A DNA stretch of 14,914 nucleotides from Paraglomus occultum. Lineage: Eukaryota; Glomeromycota; Glomeromycetes; Paraglomerales; Paraglomeraceae. The notes under the pieces are model-generated. The model did no database searches. It saw only the letters and a program-made list of their open reading frames with translations, and was not told the DNA's origin. The position numbers and the translations under genes were made by a program. The stretch's first letter is position 1, and the number at the start of each line of letters is the position of its first letter. The stretch spans positions 1-14,914 of the forward strand of contig CAJVPJ010000894.1 of assembly GCA_910592205.1 (NCBI GenBank), in the 5' to 3' direction. Shown in pieces: positions 1 to 9,500 of this stretch.

Positions 1-789
1 ATAGACCCAGATAATATATTTGCATTAAAACAGCGAGGAGCTATCAATCATGCACTTTATCAACTTGAAGATGCGATGAACGATCTCAATAAAGTATTGG
101 AGAGCGAACCGAACGATGCATTTGCGTTGAAATACAGGGGGGCAACTTATTACCTGCAAAGGGAGTATAAACTTGCAGTTATAGATCTCAATAAAGCTGC
201 AGAGATTGAGCCAAATGACGCATTTATGTTAAAATACAGAGGAGCAGCTAAAAAGTACTTCAACATTAATCGAGCAAATTACGAAGACGCACTTGTCGAT
301 CTCACAAAATCGTTGGAGATTGAACCGAATGATTTATTTGCATTGAAAGAAAGAGGATCATGCTATCGTATACTTTGTCAGTATAAAAAGGCATTAGAAG
401 ATCTCAATAAGACATTAGACATGGAACCGAATGATGAAGTTGCCTTGAAACACCGCGGCGCCATTTACCGTATACTTGAACAGCCCGAGGAGGCGTTAAA
501 GGATCTTGATGCTTCGCTAGCTATTGATCCAGACGACTCATTTGCGTTGAAAAACAGAGGGGCAGTTTATCGCGTCTTGGGAAGATACGATGAAGCATTG
601 GAAGATCTTAACGAGTCACTGAAACTGCACAAGGGAAACGGTTTTGCACTTAAGCAAAGAGGAGCTGTCTATTATCTTATTGGAGAGTATGATAAAGCAT
701 TAGAAGATCTTACAAACTCAATAAAGAAGGAACCAAAGAACGGATTTGCGTTAAGACACAGAGGGGCTGTCTACCATGAACTTGGACAG
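1..789 (+). repeat. Tandem 102-bp TPR-coding repeat array
   Basis: About 7.6 units of roughly 102 bp (34 codons) lie head to tail; one unit is 12 bp longer. Each begins with a block coding for (I/M)(E/D)P(N/D)D followed by FALK. Similarity is clear in the protein and moderate in the DNA, so this is an old coding repeat array rather than a recent satellite. The match to the TPR consensus stops at about 789. Confidence 0.75.
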
Positions 790-804
790 TTCTGGTTCCG
801 TTAA
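1..804 (+). CDS. TPR-repeat protein, 5' end cut by window edge
   Basis: The frame is open from base 1, so the gene begins left of the window; 267 residues and a TAA stop are present. The protein is a run of 34-residue tetratricopeptide repeats with consensus FALKxRGAVYRxLGxY, then DEALEDLNKSLEIEPND. They place G8, Y11, A20 and P32 as expected for TPRs, which form helical scaffolds for protein-protein binding. Seven full repeats are visible, the third with four extra residues (around KYFNINRANYE). The eighth is cut after about 20 residues and ends FWFR-stop. The closest relative in the window is the TPR tail of the kinase at 4350-6119, in the same register with the same FALK and RG signatures. 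The missing 5' part may encode a kinase domain, by analogy with that gene, but this cannot be seen. The last 54 bases overlap the opposite-strand pseudokinase, so the 3' end may be a rearrangement junction rather than a native C-terminus. Confidence 0.8.
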   Translation: MDPDNIFALKQRGAINHALYQLEDAMNDLNKVLESEPNDAFALKYRGATYYLQREYKLAVIDLNKAAEIEPNDAFMLKYRGAAKKYFNINRANYEDALVDLTKSLEIEPNDLFALKERGSCYRILCQYKKALEDLNKTLDMEPNDEVALKHRGAIYRILEQPEEALKDLDASLAIDPDDSFALKNRGAVYRVLGRYDEALEDLNESLKLHKGNGFALKQRGAVYYLIGEYDKALEDLTNSIKKEPKNGFALRHRGAVYHELGQFWFR

Positions 805-2105
805 CCAAATATCTGGTATCGTGTATGTGGTTGAATTGGAATTCAAAGCCATGGGGAGTGAATGTTGAATATTTTCCGCGTTTGATTGTTTAACCTGTAA
901 CCCAACTTCTTGCGTTGCGTTACTATCATTGACTAGTTGTTCGTTCGATAATGAGTGATCCTGATCAGTCCGCTCCTCTGCTCGTTGCAACAATGATTCC
1001 AAATTCAGGTATACGTCTTCAGAAGCTGGTCGTTTCTCGGGATCTTCATCCCAACACTTTGAATATAGTTCAACATAAGCTGTAGGTGTCCCAGGAAAAG
1101 GCTTATCATAAAATCCATTTAATCTGTATATTATTATGTCACTATCTGCAGTAAGTTGTTCACATGGTATCTTCCCACTAGATATTTCCCAAAGTATTAC
1201 TCCAAGACTGAAAACGTCGGATTCCTTCCGAAGTTTATAGGAGTAATCTTTGAAAGACACAGGGTCAACGTATGCAGAATTACTTTCACTATTTGACGGG
1301 ACCGTTATTTGTGATACAATACAAGAAGAACCGAAATCTCCTATTTTTGCAACACCAGAATGAATGAGAACGCTAGTGGAAGACTTGATAAACCAAAATA
1401 AGAATACTGTGTTAGATGCGACAAAAACGTGCGACAGAACATATAGTCCAATGTTATCGTATTAAGGAAAGTTTACATTACCAAATTTCTATGAATAATA
1501 TCGAGCGCGTGTATGTGTTTCAGTCCATGAGCAATTCCCAATCCCAACTCGTATTTGTTTTTCAACGTAAGTTTCGCGAAACGTTCCGTCAGGTAGGTAC
1601 GCAAATCTCCGTCATTGGCGTATTCGAAAATCATGTGATAGGCACCGAATAGATCTGTTATAATCAAAAACTGAATCAGCTCGCTTTCTTATCGAAATCG
1701 AATGCTTAAGAATATTACCGGCGTACTTTTACATAAACCCAAGAACCGAAGAACATTTGGATGATCGTCAGCTCTCTTATGGTTCCTCATCTGATGAATG
1801 GGATGTTGGTTTAGTATATTCAACGACCGCTAGTTCGGGTAATAAATGTTCAATTTCAATTAAAAGCATACCTCTCTGACAAGGTCCTTGTATCCGTCTT
1901 CCTTTCTATTATGGAATGATAAAGTTCTCATCATGACGGGCAACCCAGAATTCTTCACCACTGCTTTATGTTCCATGACATATTCATTCCTTTTAACAAG
2001 GACGCGTTCTGTAATGTCATCATCCGAATAAGATTTGATTGCTCCATCTTCAACGGTTTTGTCTAACCAATCCTTATATGCGCTGTCGGTATGTGCTGAC
2101 CGCAT
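751..2105 (-). CDS. TKL-type pseudokinase, four exons
   Basis: Exons (read right to left): 2105-1872, 1790-1727, 1654-1482, 1383-751. They join in phase to give 367 residues. The introns are 81, 72 and 98 nt with GT-AG ends. The fold matches the intact kinase at 4350-6119 throughout: the N-terminal helix (WLDKTVEDGAIK), hinge (MIFEYANDG), DFG (173-175), the YVDP motif and the ESDVFSLGVILWEIS helix. The catalytic residues are replaced. The glycine loop has become VKRNEYV with no glycine, VAMK has become VMMR (Arg60), HxD has become HRN (Asn156), and the catalytic-loop Asn has become Ser161. Only DFG remains. There is no frameshift or stop, which suggests a retained pseudokinase, perhaps an adaptor or allosteric partner (inference). 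The C-terminus reaches the IWLTEPEL linker motif and then runs antisense through the neighbouring TPR array, so the TPR tail of its paralogue is absent. The start ATG at 2105 is the only one that fits the paralogue. Confidence 0.8.
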
Positions 2106-2490
2106 TTTGAAGGCAAAAACTGGGTATCCTCAGTCTGCACGATTCTATCAATAGTCAGGCGGGGTGGAATTGGAATGCGCTCAAATGGAATCTGATATAA
2201 AGCAAGTGGCAAGTCTAATTGATTTTCACTAATTCATCGGGCGATATGTGATTTTATTGGGTAACATGTTACTGTTGACCCTACACAAAAAATTCTGTGT
2301 CATCCGAGCTATCGAATTAGTAGTCAGCCAACAGACTCGAGAAAATTTCATTTACGACTTGGCATATTGTTCCACTGATAAGACACTGTATCAAAACAGT
2401 CAATGACCGAATGTAAATGCACTCGTAAAGTAACATTCTCGTTCGAAAATTATTTGTGTTACAGTTTTACATGCGGGCATATCATATTAA

Positions 2491-2496
2491 TTTATT
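2491..2496 (-). terminator. Candidate poly(A) signal for the BLI-3-like gene
   Basis: A perfect AATAAA on the minus strand lies about 100 nt downstream of the stop codon at 2598, a plausible 3' UTR length for a fungal gene. It is assigned by position only. Confidence 0.4.
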
Positions 2497-2502
2497 ACTT
2501 CG

Positions 2503-2508
2503 CACGTG
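2503..2508. promoter_or_regulatory. CACGTG E-box-like palindrome
   Basis: CACGTG sits within the 8-bp palindrome GCACGTGC, about 400 bp upstream of the pseudokinase ATG. CACGTG is the known core site of basic helix-loop-helix factors in fungi. One site by itself is weak evidence of function. Confidence 0.2.
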
Positions 2509-2597
2509 CACGATCGACATCCGAGCATTGTTAATTTACACTAATACTAATACTAATAAAAAGATCAACTTGTAGCAAATCTTTTTCCTTAAAAAAT

Positions 2598-3404
2598 TTA
2601 AATTCGACCTCTCGCAGTTCGAAGTTCGTCGTTATCAATCGCCCGTTCGGTTTGAGTATTAGCAGGTTCTCCTACATAAGTAACGACTTTCAGTTTGCAG
2701 GAACTCACTAGACAATTAACAGTACGACTCTTCATGAACTAACCTGTAATCTTTTCTTTCGCAATCTTAAACAATTCGACGACCGCGTTATTTTTCTTTA
2801 ATGTATAATGAACAGTGTCCGGTTCCACGAGAACCTGCAACATCAATAAAAAAAGTTTAGTTAACCGACTTTTTACAACTGGTTGTAATACGATTGATAC
2901 TCACCAAGCAAACTCTCGGATCTGAAGCGCTTCCATCATGAACGTTATCTCCGAGATCACCGAACCATTTCTTACAATCTGATGTCCATAACTGTTTGAT
3001 CATATCTCTATCCTCGACTATACGCGCAGTTCCAGCCACACTAACCCATTCTTCAGTACTTCCGCGGATATATGCACAATTGACGTGTGGATCAAATTTC
3101 ATGTCTTCCAGCTTATCGGTTTGGTTATTAGTTACAAAATAAATTGCTGCTCCTGGGATGCGGCTTCGTGTTTGCATTGCTCTCGAGACTAGGGAGCCAT
3201 CTTTAAGAATTAAACGTTAGTGATGAGAGTGGTATAAAAGCGCAAAAATAGCACAATATAGAGAGAATTACCGCTTCGGCGTGTAGTAAACATGCACGTT
3301 TCGATACCGTCAATGAGTGCATACAAATCATCGAGTTTCTTGTATGTTGGAGTATCCTTGTCAAGGTTTACGTTTTTCAGAGAATCTTTTGTTTGGTGGG
3401 TCAT
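2598..3404 (-). CDS. Pyridoxamine-phosphate-oxidase-like (BLI-3-type) FMN-binding protein
   Basis: Exons (right to left): 3404-3272, 3200-2905, 2834-2744, 2686-2598. They join in phase to give 202 residues, with introns of 71, 70 and 57 nt. The family is the small general-stress-protein-26 / BLI-3 group of split-barrel flavoproteins, soluble proteins that bind FMN and are usually of unproven reaction. Supporting segments are the N-terminal helix (YKKLDDLYALIDGIETCMFTT), the FMN-side strand DGSLVSRAMQTR, IYFVTN, the EEWVSVAGTARIVEDRD strand pair and LWTSDCKKWFGDLGD. The length is about right for the family. ATG 3404 (MTHQTK) is chosen because the extra 17 residues from ATG 3455 have no family look; the longer form (219 residues) is possible. 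The last exon is the least certain: a second in-frame acceptor would add seven residues but leave a 36-nt intron. The gene lies between the two kinase paralogues on the same strand. True pyridoxine-phosphate oxidase activity should not be assumed. Confidence 0.82.
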
Positions 3405-3534
3405 CTTGGCAGTTACCGTGAATGAGAATCGGTTACTTCTCGTATTTATACACATCTGCGAATATGTAATGATGACATAGTTGTTTAACTAGCAATGAAG
3501 TAGACGACGCCTGCATATCGCATACGGCTGTAAT

Positions 3535-3546
3535 ATTTATATAAAT
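3535..3546 (-). promoter_or_regulatory. TATA-like palindrome upstream of BLI-3-like gene
   Basis: ATTTATATAAAT is a perfect 12-bp palindrome that contains a TATATAAA-type core. It lies about 130 nt upstream of the preferred ATG and 80 nt upstream of the longer alternative. The position suits a core promoter element, but AT-rich DNA often makes such sites by chance. Confidence 0.3.
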
Positions 3547-3554
3547 AGTTTAAA

Positions 3555-3582
3555 CATATAAGATTAAGCATATAAGGTTAAT
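3555..3582. repeat. Two tandem 14-bp units
   Basis: CATATAAGATTAAG is followed directly by CATATAAGGTTAAT, 12 of 14 bases identical. It lies next to the TATA-like palindrome upstream of the BLI-3-like gene. It could be a short duplicated regulatory site or a chance AT-rich repeat. Confidence 0.4.
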
Positions 3583-4226
3583 CACTTTCTCACACTCATC
3601 GATCACATGATATGAATTCGATCAATAAACTTTCTACAATGTGAAAGAAGAAGCCCACCCTGCACAAAAGATATGAAACTTCCGAAAATGTCAAATGTGC
3701 GAGTTTCAGTGAGTCCCAAGCTTTGAGGGAATTTATTTTATGACCATATCCGATAGTATGATAAAGAAGCTCATTTCATAGACTAGCAGCGTGTGAACAG
3801 AGAAAGGTGAGTGGGAAATGAATGAATATTCATATGACAAAAGGATCATAGGACGTTAAGTGAAGAGATAGTTAATCGAGTTAGTGATAGATGGCATAGG
3901 TAGGAAGATTCACTTTATGTACTTTATGGTGACAATATAGGGCGGCCAACAGGAGAGAGTTATGAGGAGATTCGAAGCAGATTGTTAATAATCTTCTCAT
4001 ATGAAAAAGGCTATGATGTGGCTTCTATCAATGTGATTATATAATAAAACAGAGATAGCAAGGATGATCGATGCGTAGATCATTGTGAATGATGATTGTG
4101 GGGTCTCTTTACGGCAATTGTTTCTTCCGAACAAATATCAATGATACAACTGAGTGCGCTAAAACTATTAATAGCACCCTAGAAACCTTTACTTCGATTC
4201 GGGTTGATGTCAACATACTCTTATGA

Positions 4227-4232
4227 TTTATT
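4227..4232 (-). terminator. Candidate poly(A) signal for the kinase-TPR gene
   Basis: AATAAA on the minus strand lies about 120 nt downstream of the kinase stop codon at 4350. The placement is plausible; there is no other evidence. Confidence 0.4.
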
Positions 4233-4349
4233 AAAAACAATCGTTGACAATGTAAAAATCATAAACTATACATTAATATAATCCCATTACAACCTTTTTT
4301 TTTACAATAATAGTAGTAAACATGTTGCTACACTTTACAATATACTATT

Positions 4350-6119
4350 TCATTTACGTGGCTTGGGCTTCCTATTCAGCCGGCGCAGAACCTGCCCTCT
4401 GTACAACAACGTGTATGTGTTGGTTGGATCAATATTAAACGATTTGGTGAGATCATCCTTCGCACGATCATAATCGGCCAACGCATGGTAGACAACTCCT
4501 CTTGATCTCAAAGCAAACGCATCCTCTGGTTCCAACTCTATTGACCTATTGAGATCCTTTAATGCATCTTCAGTTTTCTTGAGAGCACTGTATACAGTTC
4601 CTCTTTGTTTCAACGCAAATGCGTCATCTGGTTCCAATTCCAAAGATTTATTAAGGTCATTCAATGCATTATTATATTGCTTGAGTATGCGATAGACGGC
4701 TCCTCTATCTTTCAGTAAACTTGCATTATCTGGGTCAGCTGTTAACGATTCATTCAAGTGATTTAATGCTTCTTCATACCGCTTCTCTAACAATTGTTGA
4801 TCTTGATCGTCCATATTCGCCATGTGTTTACGAGTCTTCGACCTGTCCAATTCTGATTCTTCTAGCCAGGCTCTTGGTATTTCATACTTCGCTCTAGAAT
4901 TCATAAGAGGTGCCTCATATTTGTGTGGAACTTCAGCCCTCGTCACACTTCCTTGCGATACTTCATGATTAATCGAAATTTGTTCGTTCGGTGAATATTG
5001 TTCTTGACCTTCTGGATCTTCTGAATTAAACAATATTTCCAGTCTTTTATATATTTGTTCACAAGATGGCCGTTTTTTGAAGTCTTCTGTCAAACATTCC
5101 GAATATAGGTCAATGTAGTCTTGATGCGTTCCAGGAAAAGGATCATCTTTAAGCCCATTTATCCGAAATGAAATGACTTCACTAACTTCCGTACAGCCCC
5201 CACAAGGATTCATGGCACTGGAAATTTCCCACAAAATTACTCCCAGACTGAAGACATCGGATTCCTTTCCTCGTCTATATGTAGTGTCCATGAAAGACAA
5301 AGGATCAAGGTACACCATACACCCCGCACCCTTTGATTTAGTGGCTCTCTGTTTTAACACGCTAGACAGACCAAAATCTGTTATTTTAGCGACACCTTCT
5401 TGAATGAGAACATTGCTAGATGACTAGAGCAAAAGCGAATTCGCATTAATAAAATGAGTTTCGATCTACGGCCGAACCATACAGAAGGGTTGACATACCA
5501 TGTCTTTATGGATGATTTCAAGATTATGCAAATATTTCAATCCATTCGTAATGTCCAAACCTAACCTGTATTTATTTCTCCACGTCAATCGTTTAAAGTT
5601 CTTTATCAAGTGGTCTCGCAGAGTTCCGCCATTAGCAAATTCAAAAACCATGTGAAAACCACCAGACGGGTCTGATTATTTTCATGAGAAGAATAAATTC
5701 ATAAGCATTCCGGTTAGAAATTAAAAGGTTCGAAATATGCAATACACACCTTTGCATAGTCCTAAGAAACGAATAATGTTTGGATGGTCATCTACCTGTT
5801 TATGATTCCTCAGCTAATAGAGTGTAGTTGACGTTATATTAAATTAAGCTTGTTGAAACTTGTATACGAAATAGTAAAAACGCTCGGAACGAACCTCTCT
5901 GACGAAATCCGAGTATAATTCTTCCTCTTGGTCATAATTGCTTACAAAAAGCGTCTTCATTGCAACGGATATACCAGAGTGTTTCACTTTCGCTTTGTAT
6001 ACTAATCCATATCCACCACGACCAATAACTACTCGGTTTACGATGTCTTCATCTGAATAGCATTTAATGGCCCCGTCATTAACGGTTTTGGCCAACCACT
6101 CTTTACTGGAAGTAGCCAT
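4350..6119 (-). CDS. TKL protein kinase with C-terminal TPR tail, four exons
   Basis: Exons (right to left): 6119-5895, 5813-5750, 5671-5499, 5423-4350; 511 residues. The introns are 81, 78 and 75 nt with GT-AG ends. The kinase domain (about 25-290) has every catalytic element: glycine loop GRGGYG (33-38), VAMK with Lys55, a candidate helix-C Glu75, HKD (151-153), catalytic-loop Asn158, DFG (170-172), YLDP (192-195), ESDVFSLGVILWEIS (208-222) and KKRPSCEQI (270-277). It should be an active cytoplasmic Ser/Thr or dual-specificity kinase of the TKL type expanded in mycorrhizal fungi. A charged linker (about 290-365) contains an IPRAWLEESEL motif shared with the pseudokinase at 751-2105. About four TPRs follow (370-505), ending in a basic RKPKPRK tail. 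The TPRs probably recruit partners or substrates (inference). Exon 2 (64 nt) and exon 3 (173 nt) are identical in length to those of the pseudokinase, which shows common descent. The gene is divergent from IML1. Confidence 0.88.
4380..4800 (-). repeat. TPR-coding repeats in the kinase tail
   Basis: About four 34-codon units lie in one register, for example EEPDDAFALKQRG-type and EPEDAFALRSRG-type starts. The consensus is the same as in the array at 1-789, which points to a shared source. The boundaries are approximate. Confidence 0.65.
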
Positions 6120-6521
6120 GATTCAGAGGTGAAAGAAAATAACACAAGGTTTTAAACTTTCGTGCTGCCATGATTGCTCGAGTCTTATTGGCACAGTGCT
6201 CTTGTCAAATTCCAACTTTAATATTACATAGAGTGGCTTAGCGATCAAAATCACATGCGATGCATATCTGATTGAACCTCATAGTTTCGAATTGATAAAC
6301 AGGAAAATCGCGTAACCGTAAGACAAAAAGCAAACAAAAAAGCGGATTCGATTGTCACTACCAGAAAAGGTTGGATAAAGGTGTGCAATGCGCCGATAAT
6401 CAGGACTTGACATAGAAGTACGATGAATATCTAATCATGTGGTTATGTGTGTGACTTTTATTTGTCAGGTGATCTTTTAACTAATTTAAATAGGTCAATT
6501 TTGCGTCTCAGGCGATGCGCC
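6120..6521. promoter_or_regulatory. Divergent promoter region between kinase-TPR gene and IML1
   Basis: About 400 bp separates the leftward kinase ATG (6119) from the preferred IML1 ATG (6522), so both promoters must lie here. A CCAAT box on the minus strand (6187-6191) is about 70 nt upstream of the kinase ATG. A pyrimidine-AG site ends at 6510, just before the IML1 start, so an intron in the 5' UTR is possible. No clear TATA box was seen. Confidence 0.4.
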
Positions 6522-9500
6522 ATGGATATTAATGATTCAGCAGCGCGAACACTAAAAATCTGCATTCATGATAAGAACGATAGGAAATACTCTAATCAAG
6601 ACGTGGTATTAAACCCAGATTATGAGTATAACATCGGGCGGCTGTTGGCCGTGTATACCCCGGAAGCAACATTCGACAGAACCAAACATTTGTTTGTAAG
6701 ATTCGTCCCAATTGATAAAAGTACACTTAACAATAATCAAGTATCGGTAACCCAAAGCATCGCATCCCTGTTTGGTTTTAAAGCATGGTCGGATGTAAGA
6801 GTTCGAAAGGTTCGTTTCTGGCAAATAATTCACTTTGCTTTAGCCTGGTTATACAATCGTTGTAATATCTAATTGGCAAAATGTAGGTTGATGTAAATTA
6901 CGCGGCGGCTGAACACATTGAGCTCCTGTTTAAAGATCAATATATTGGACGTGGTGATATGTGGCGCTTGAGCCGGAGTCTTATCGGTTCGTGTGTACAT
7001 GTTGGAAAGGAGGTGAAAATGCTTGATGAATGTATCAAGGCAAGGGTGAAAAATATATACGGCGGTGGCGAATCGGTAATTATTGCTGTCTTAATATGTT
7101 TTTCTTGTGTTTTTTTTCTCTGACTTTTTTCCTTTTTCCTTTTTCCGATATAGTTATTAAGCGGATTGGTTACCGAAAAGACCAAACAAATATTCAGATC
7201 GGAATCTGCAAAATATTTTATCCTGGTCCAGATGAGCAGAGAAATGTGGGAGTTCGATGAAGACGGCGAAATATATTTTGAAAAGACTTTTGATGGATTT
7301 TTACCCGAGTTATTCCAACGATGGAAGGAGTTTTCGACGAACCACTTGGTTTCTATCGTGCTATTTTCTCGCGTATTCTACGAGGGTACCGAGGACATAG
7401 TCAGTGAAGGTGTAGCTTCGAAAGATGATCAAGGAAGATGGTATAAAGATCATTATAAAGTGATCGTTGATTGGGAAACCCACTTTGATTGGATGATTAC
7501 CATTGATTCGCTGAAGCGAGAACTGCTTAGGTATCAGCGGGATCTTCTATCATGCGAAAAGGGAGGTGTGTCATGGTTATGTGGACAGAATTCATGTGCA
7601 TTTGAAGGAAACATATTAGAGGCAATTAATCTCGCGTTGAACCCATTCGACAAACATTATATTGATAGAGATCTGCTACGTACTGGATTAGCCATAATAA
7701 TAGTCACTCCGGGAACTGGACATTTTGAGGTCAATAAACGACTACTCAGAATTACCGCCGAACGTATGGTTTATAATGGAATAGGTCTCGATTTGGTGTG
7801 TCTATCCAAGGAACCGCTACATACTGTTCCTCTTTTTAAGTTCAAATCGCAGGAATTGTCAAAGGCACCTTTACCCAGATGGTTGGAATTGACGAAAGAA
7901 AGAATTGATGCTCGAGATCCTTTAGATTATGACGAAAATTTGTCCGAAGCTAAGCATGAATATTATAAAACTCCGGATTGGATTGATTGTAGTTTTTATA
8001 CCAGACATCAGGATAAACCATACAAGCCAGGAAAATTTGAAAGCCGATGTAAGATGTATGAAATACAGATGATGGGAATTACAAAGTATGATGTGTGTTC
8101 TGTAGGCATTCCATACTTGGACGATGAATTGCATGCTAAAATCGATATTCTAAAAAAGTCGTCTGGTACACAAAACGGTGTAGCCGATGCTTATGATTTG
8201 TATGACGAGAGCGTGTTTGCATCAGAAAAAATGCCAAATGGGTTTCAGGAACGGAGTGCGCTACATCCGTTTAAAGAATTAACGGCAAGCCTTAGTCAAA
8301 ATATTGAGCCGATTCCGACGAATCGTAGCTATAATGACCATTCCCGTCATCCACGCGTTGACCTGCCCAACAGCCTTCCCAAGATGTTTGCTAACTCGGC
8401 AATGTCTGTACTGCAGTCCGATCATCGATTGTCCAGGTCTCCTTACAGGATGTATAGTCAGACCATTGGTTCCTCACCGGATCTCCGCTCTTCTGCGCTT
8501 TTTGAAACTCATCACTCGGTGCCGATGGCTAGATCCGGATCCCATGATGTGCTTATGGCATCATGTCCTGAAGAGGATGTGACGCTATCAAGTCAAACTC
8601 AACCGGTGCCGATCGGCAACGCATTGAGAACCAGAAACCGTAGTCTAAGTCACGCATCGCCCAGGGCTCATTATGATCCATCATACTCGGACGAACCGGG
8701 TAAATATCATATAAAGAATTCGTTAGGAAAGCTTTTGGCAGCCAGGCAACAGCACAAACAAGGACTTGTCAACCCATCCAATCCTGAAAGAAATGATCGG
8801 AAAACGGAATACGGATTTGAATTGAGGAAATGGGAACACATATTTCCACGACCGCATTCAAACACAGTTAAATGGACTGCTTTGTGTAATCCAGCGTGTT
8901 TACCATTGACCACGGAGGACTTCCCACCAATCAACGAATCAGCACTTTATGTGGAGTATACGTATGATATATCAATCGATCCAGACGTATCTACTATGGA
9001 CGGAGAAGCGTTGGTAAACGAGATGATATCACAACGATTGGCCCAAGGATACCAATTGATCATGGTACCATCAGTGACTGAAAATCCAGTATCCAAAACA
9101 TTCAACAACACCAGCACCTTGTTGGAGAATGGTAATTATTACCCTTCCGCACTTATAAAAACTGATGTTCCTTGTTTTCTAGCTATGGGACATTCCGTAC
9201 ACAAGTTGACTCGTAAAGATGAAATGAGTGTAGAAGTGAAGATATATGTGAAAAGGAACGAATACCTACCAACTCCCTTTTCATATAGTTACTATGTATG
9301 GCCAAAGGGTCGATCATCGTATGAAAAGAGGGAAGTGAAATTTAACTATCCAGGTTCTAATTCCCAGCATCCAAATTACAAATGGAATTACGTGGATCAA
9401 TTGGTAGCTGGATATCAAGATAATTTAACGGATGATTTGAAATTCTGGCGTGCCAGGTTTCTCTTAATACCAACAGAGACTATATCGAGCGCTGCGAAAG

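Larger units (their letters stand above)
2106..2597. other. Intergenic gap: promoter side of pseudokinase, 3' side of BLI-3-like gene
   Basis: No coding stretch was found on either strand. The gap should hold the promoter of the leftward pseudokinase (ATG at 2105) and the 3' UTR of the leftward BLI-3-like gene (stop at 2598). It contains a CACGTG site (2503-2508), a reverse-strand AATAAA (2491-2496) and three copies of ACTAAT in a row at about 2540-2557. Confidence 0.5.
3405..4349. other. Intergenic gap of about 0.9 kb, no gene seen
   Basis: No convincing coding segment, tRNA or known element was recognised on either strand. The right part (about 4220-4349) should be the 3' UTR of the leftward kinase. 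The left part (about 3405-3600) should be the 5' UTR and promoter of the BLI-3-like gene and holds a TATA-like palindrome and a 14-bp tandem repeat. The middle (about 3600-4200) shows nothing I can name. Confidence 0.5.

Noticed and set aside
2540-2557. Three ACTAAT units resembling intron branch points
   Set aside because: They lie on the plus strand, where no gene is present, and there is no donor or acceptor context. Most likely a simple AT-rich repeat.
2687-2743. Alternative acceptor at 2708 for the last intron of the BLI-3-like gene
   Set aside because: It is in frame and would add seven residues, but it would leave an intron of only 36 nt, too short for normal splicing.
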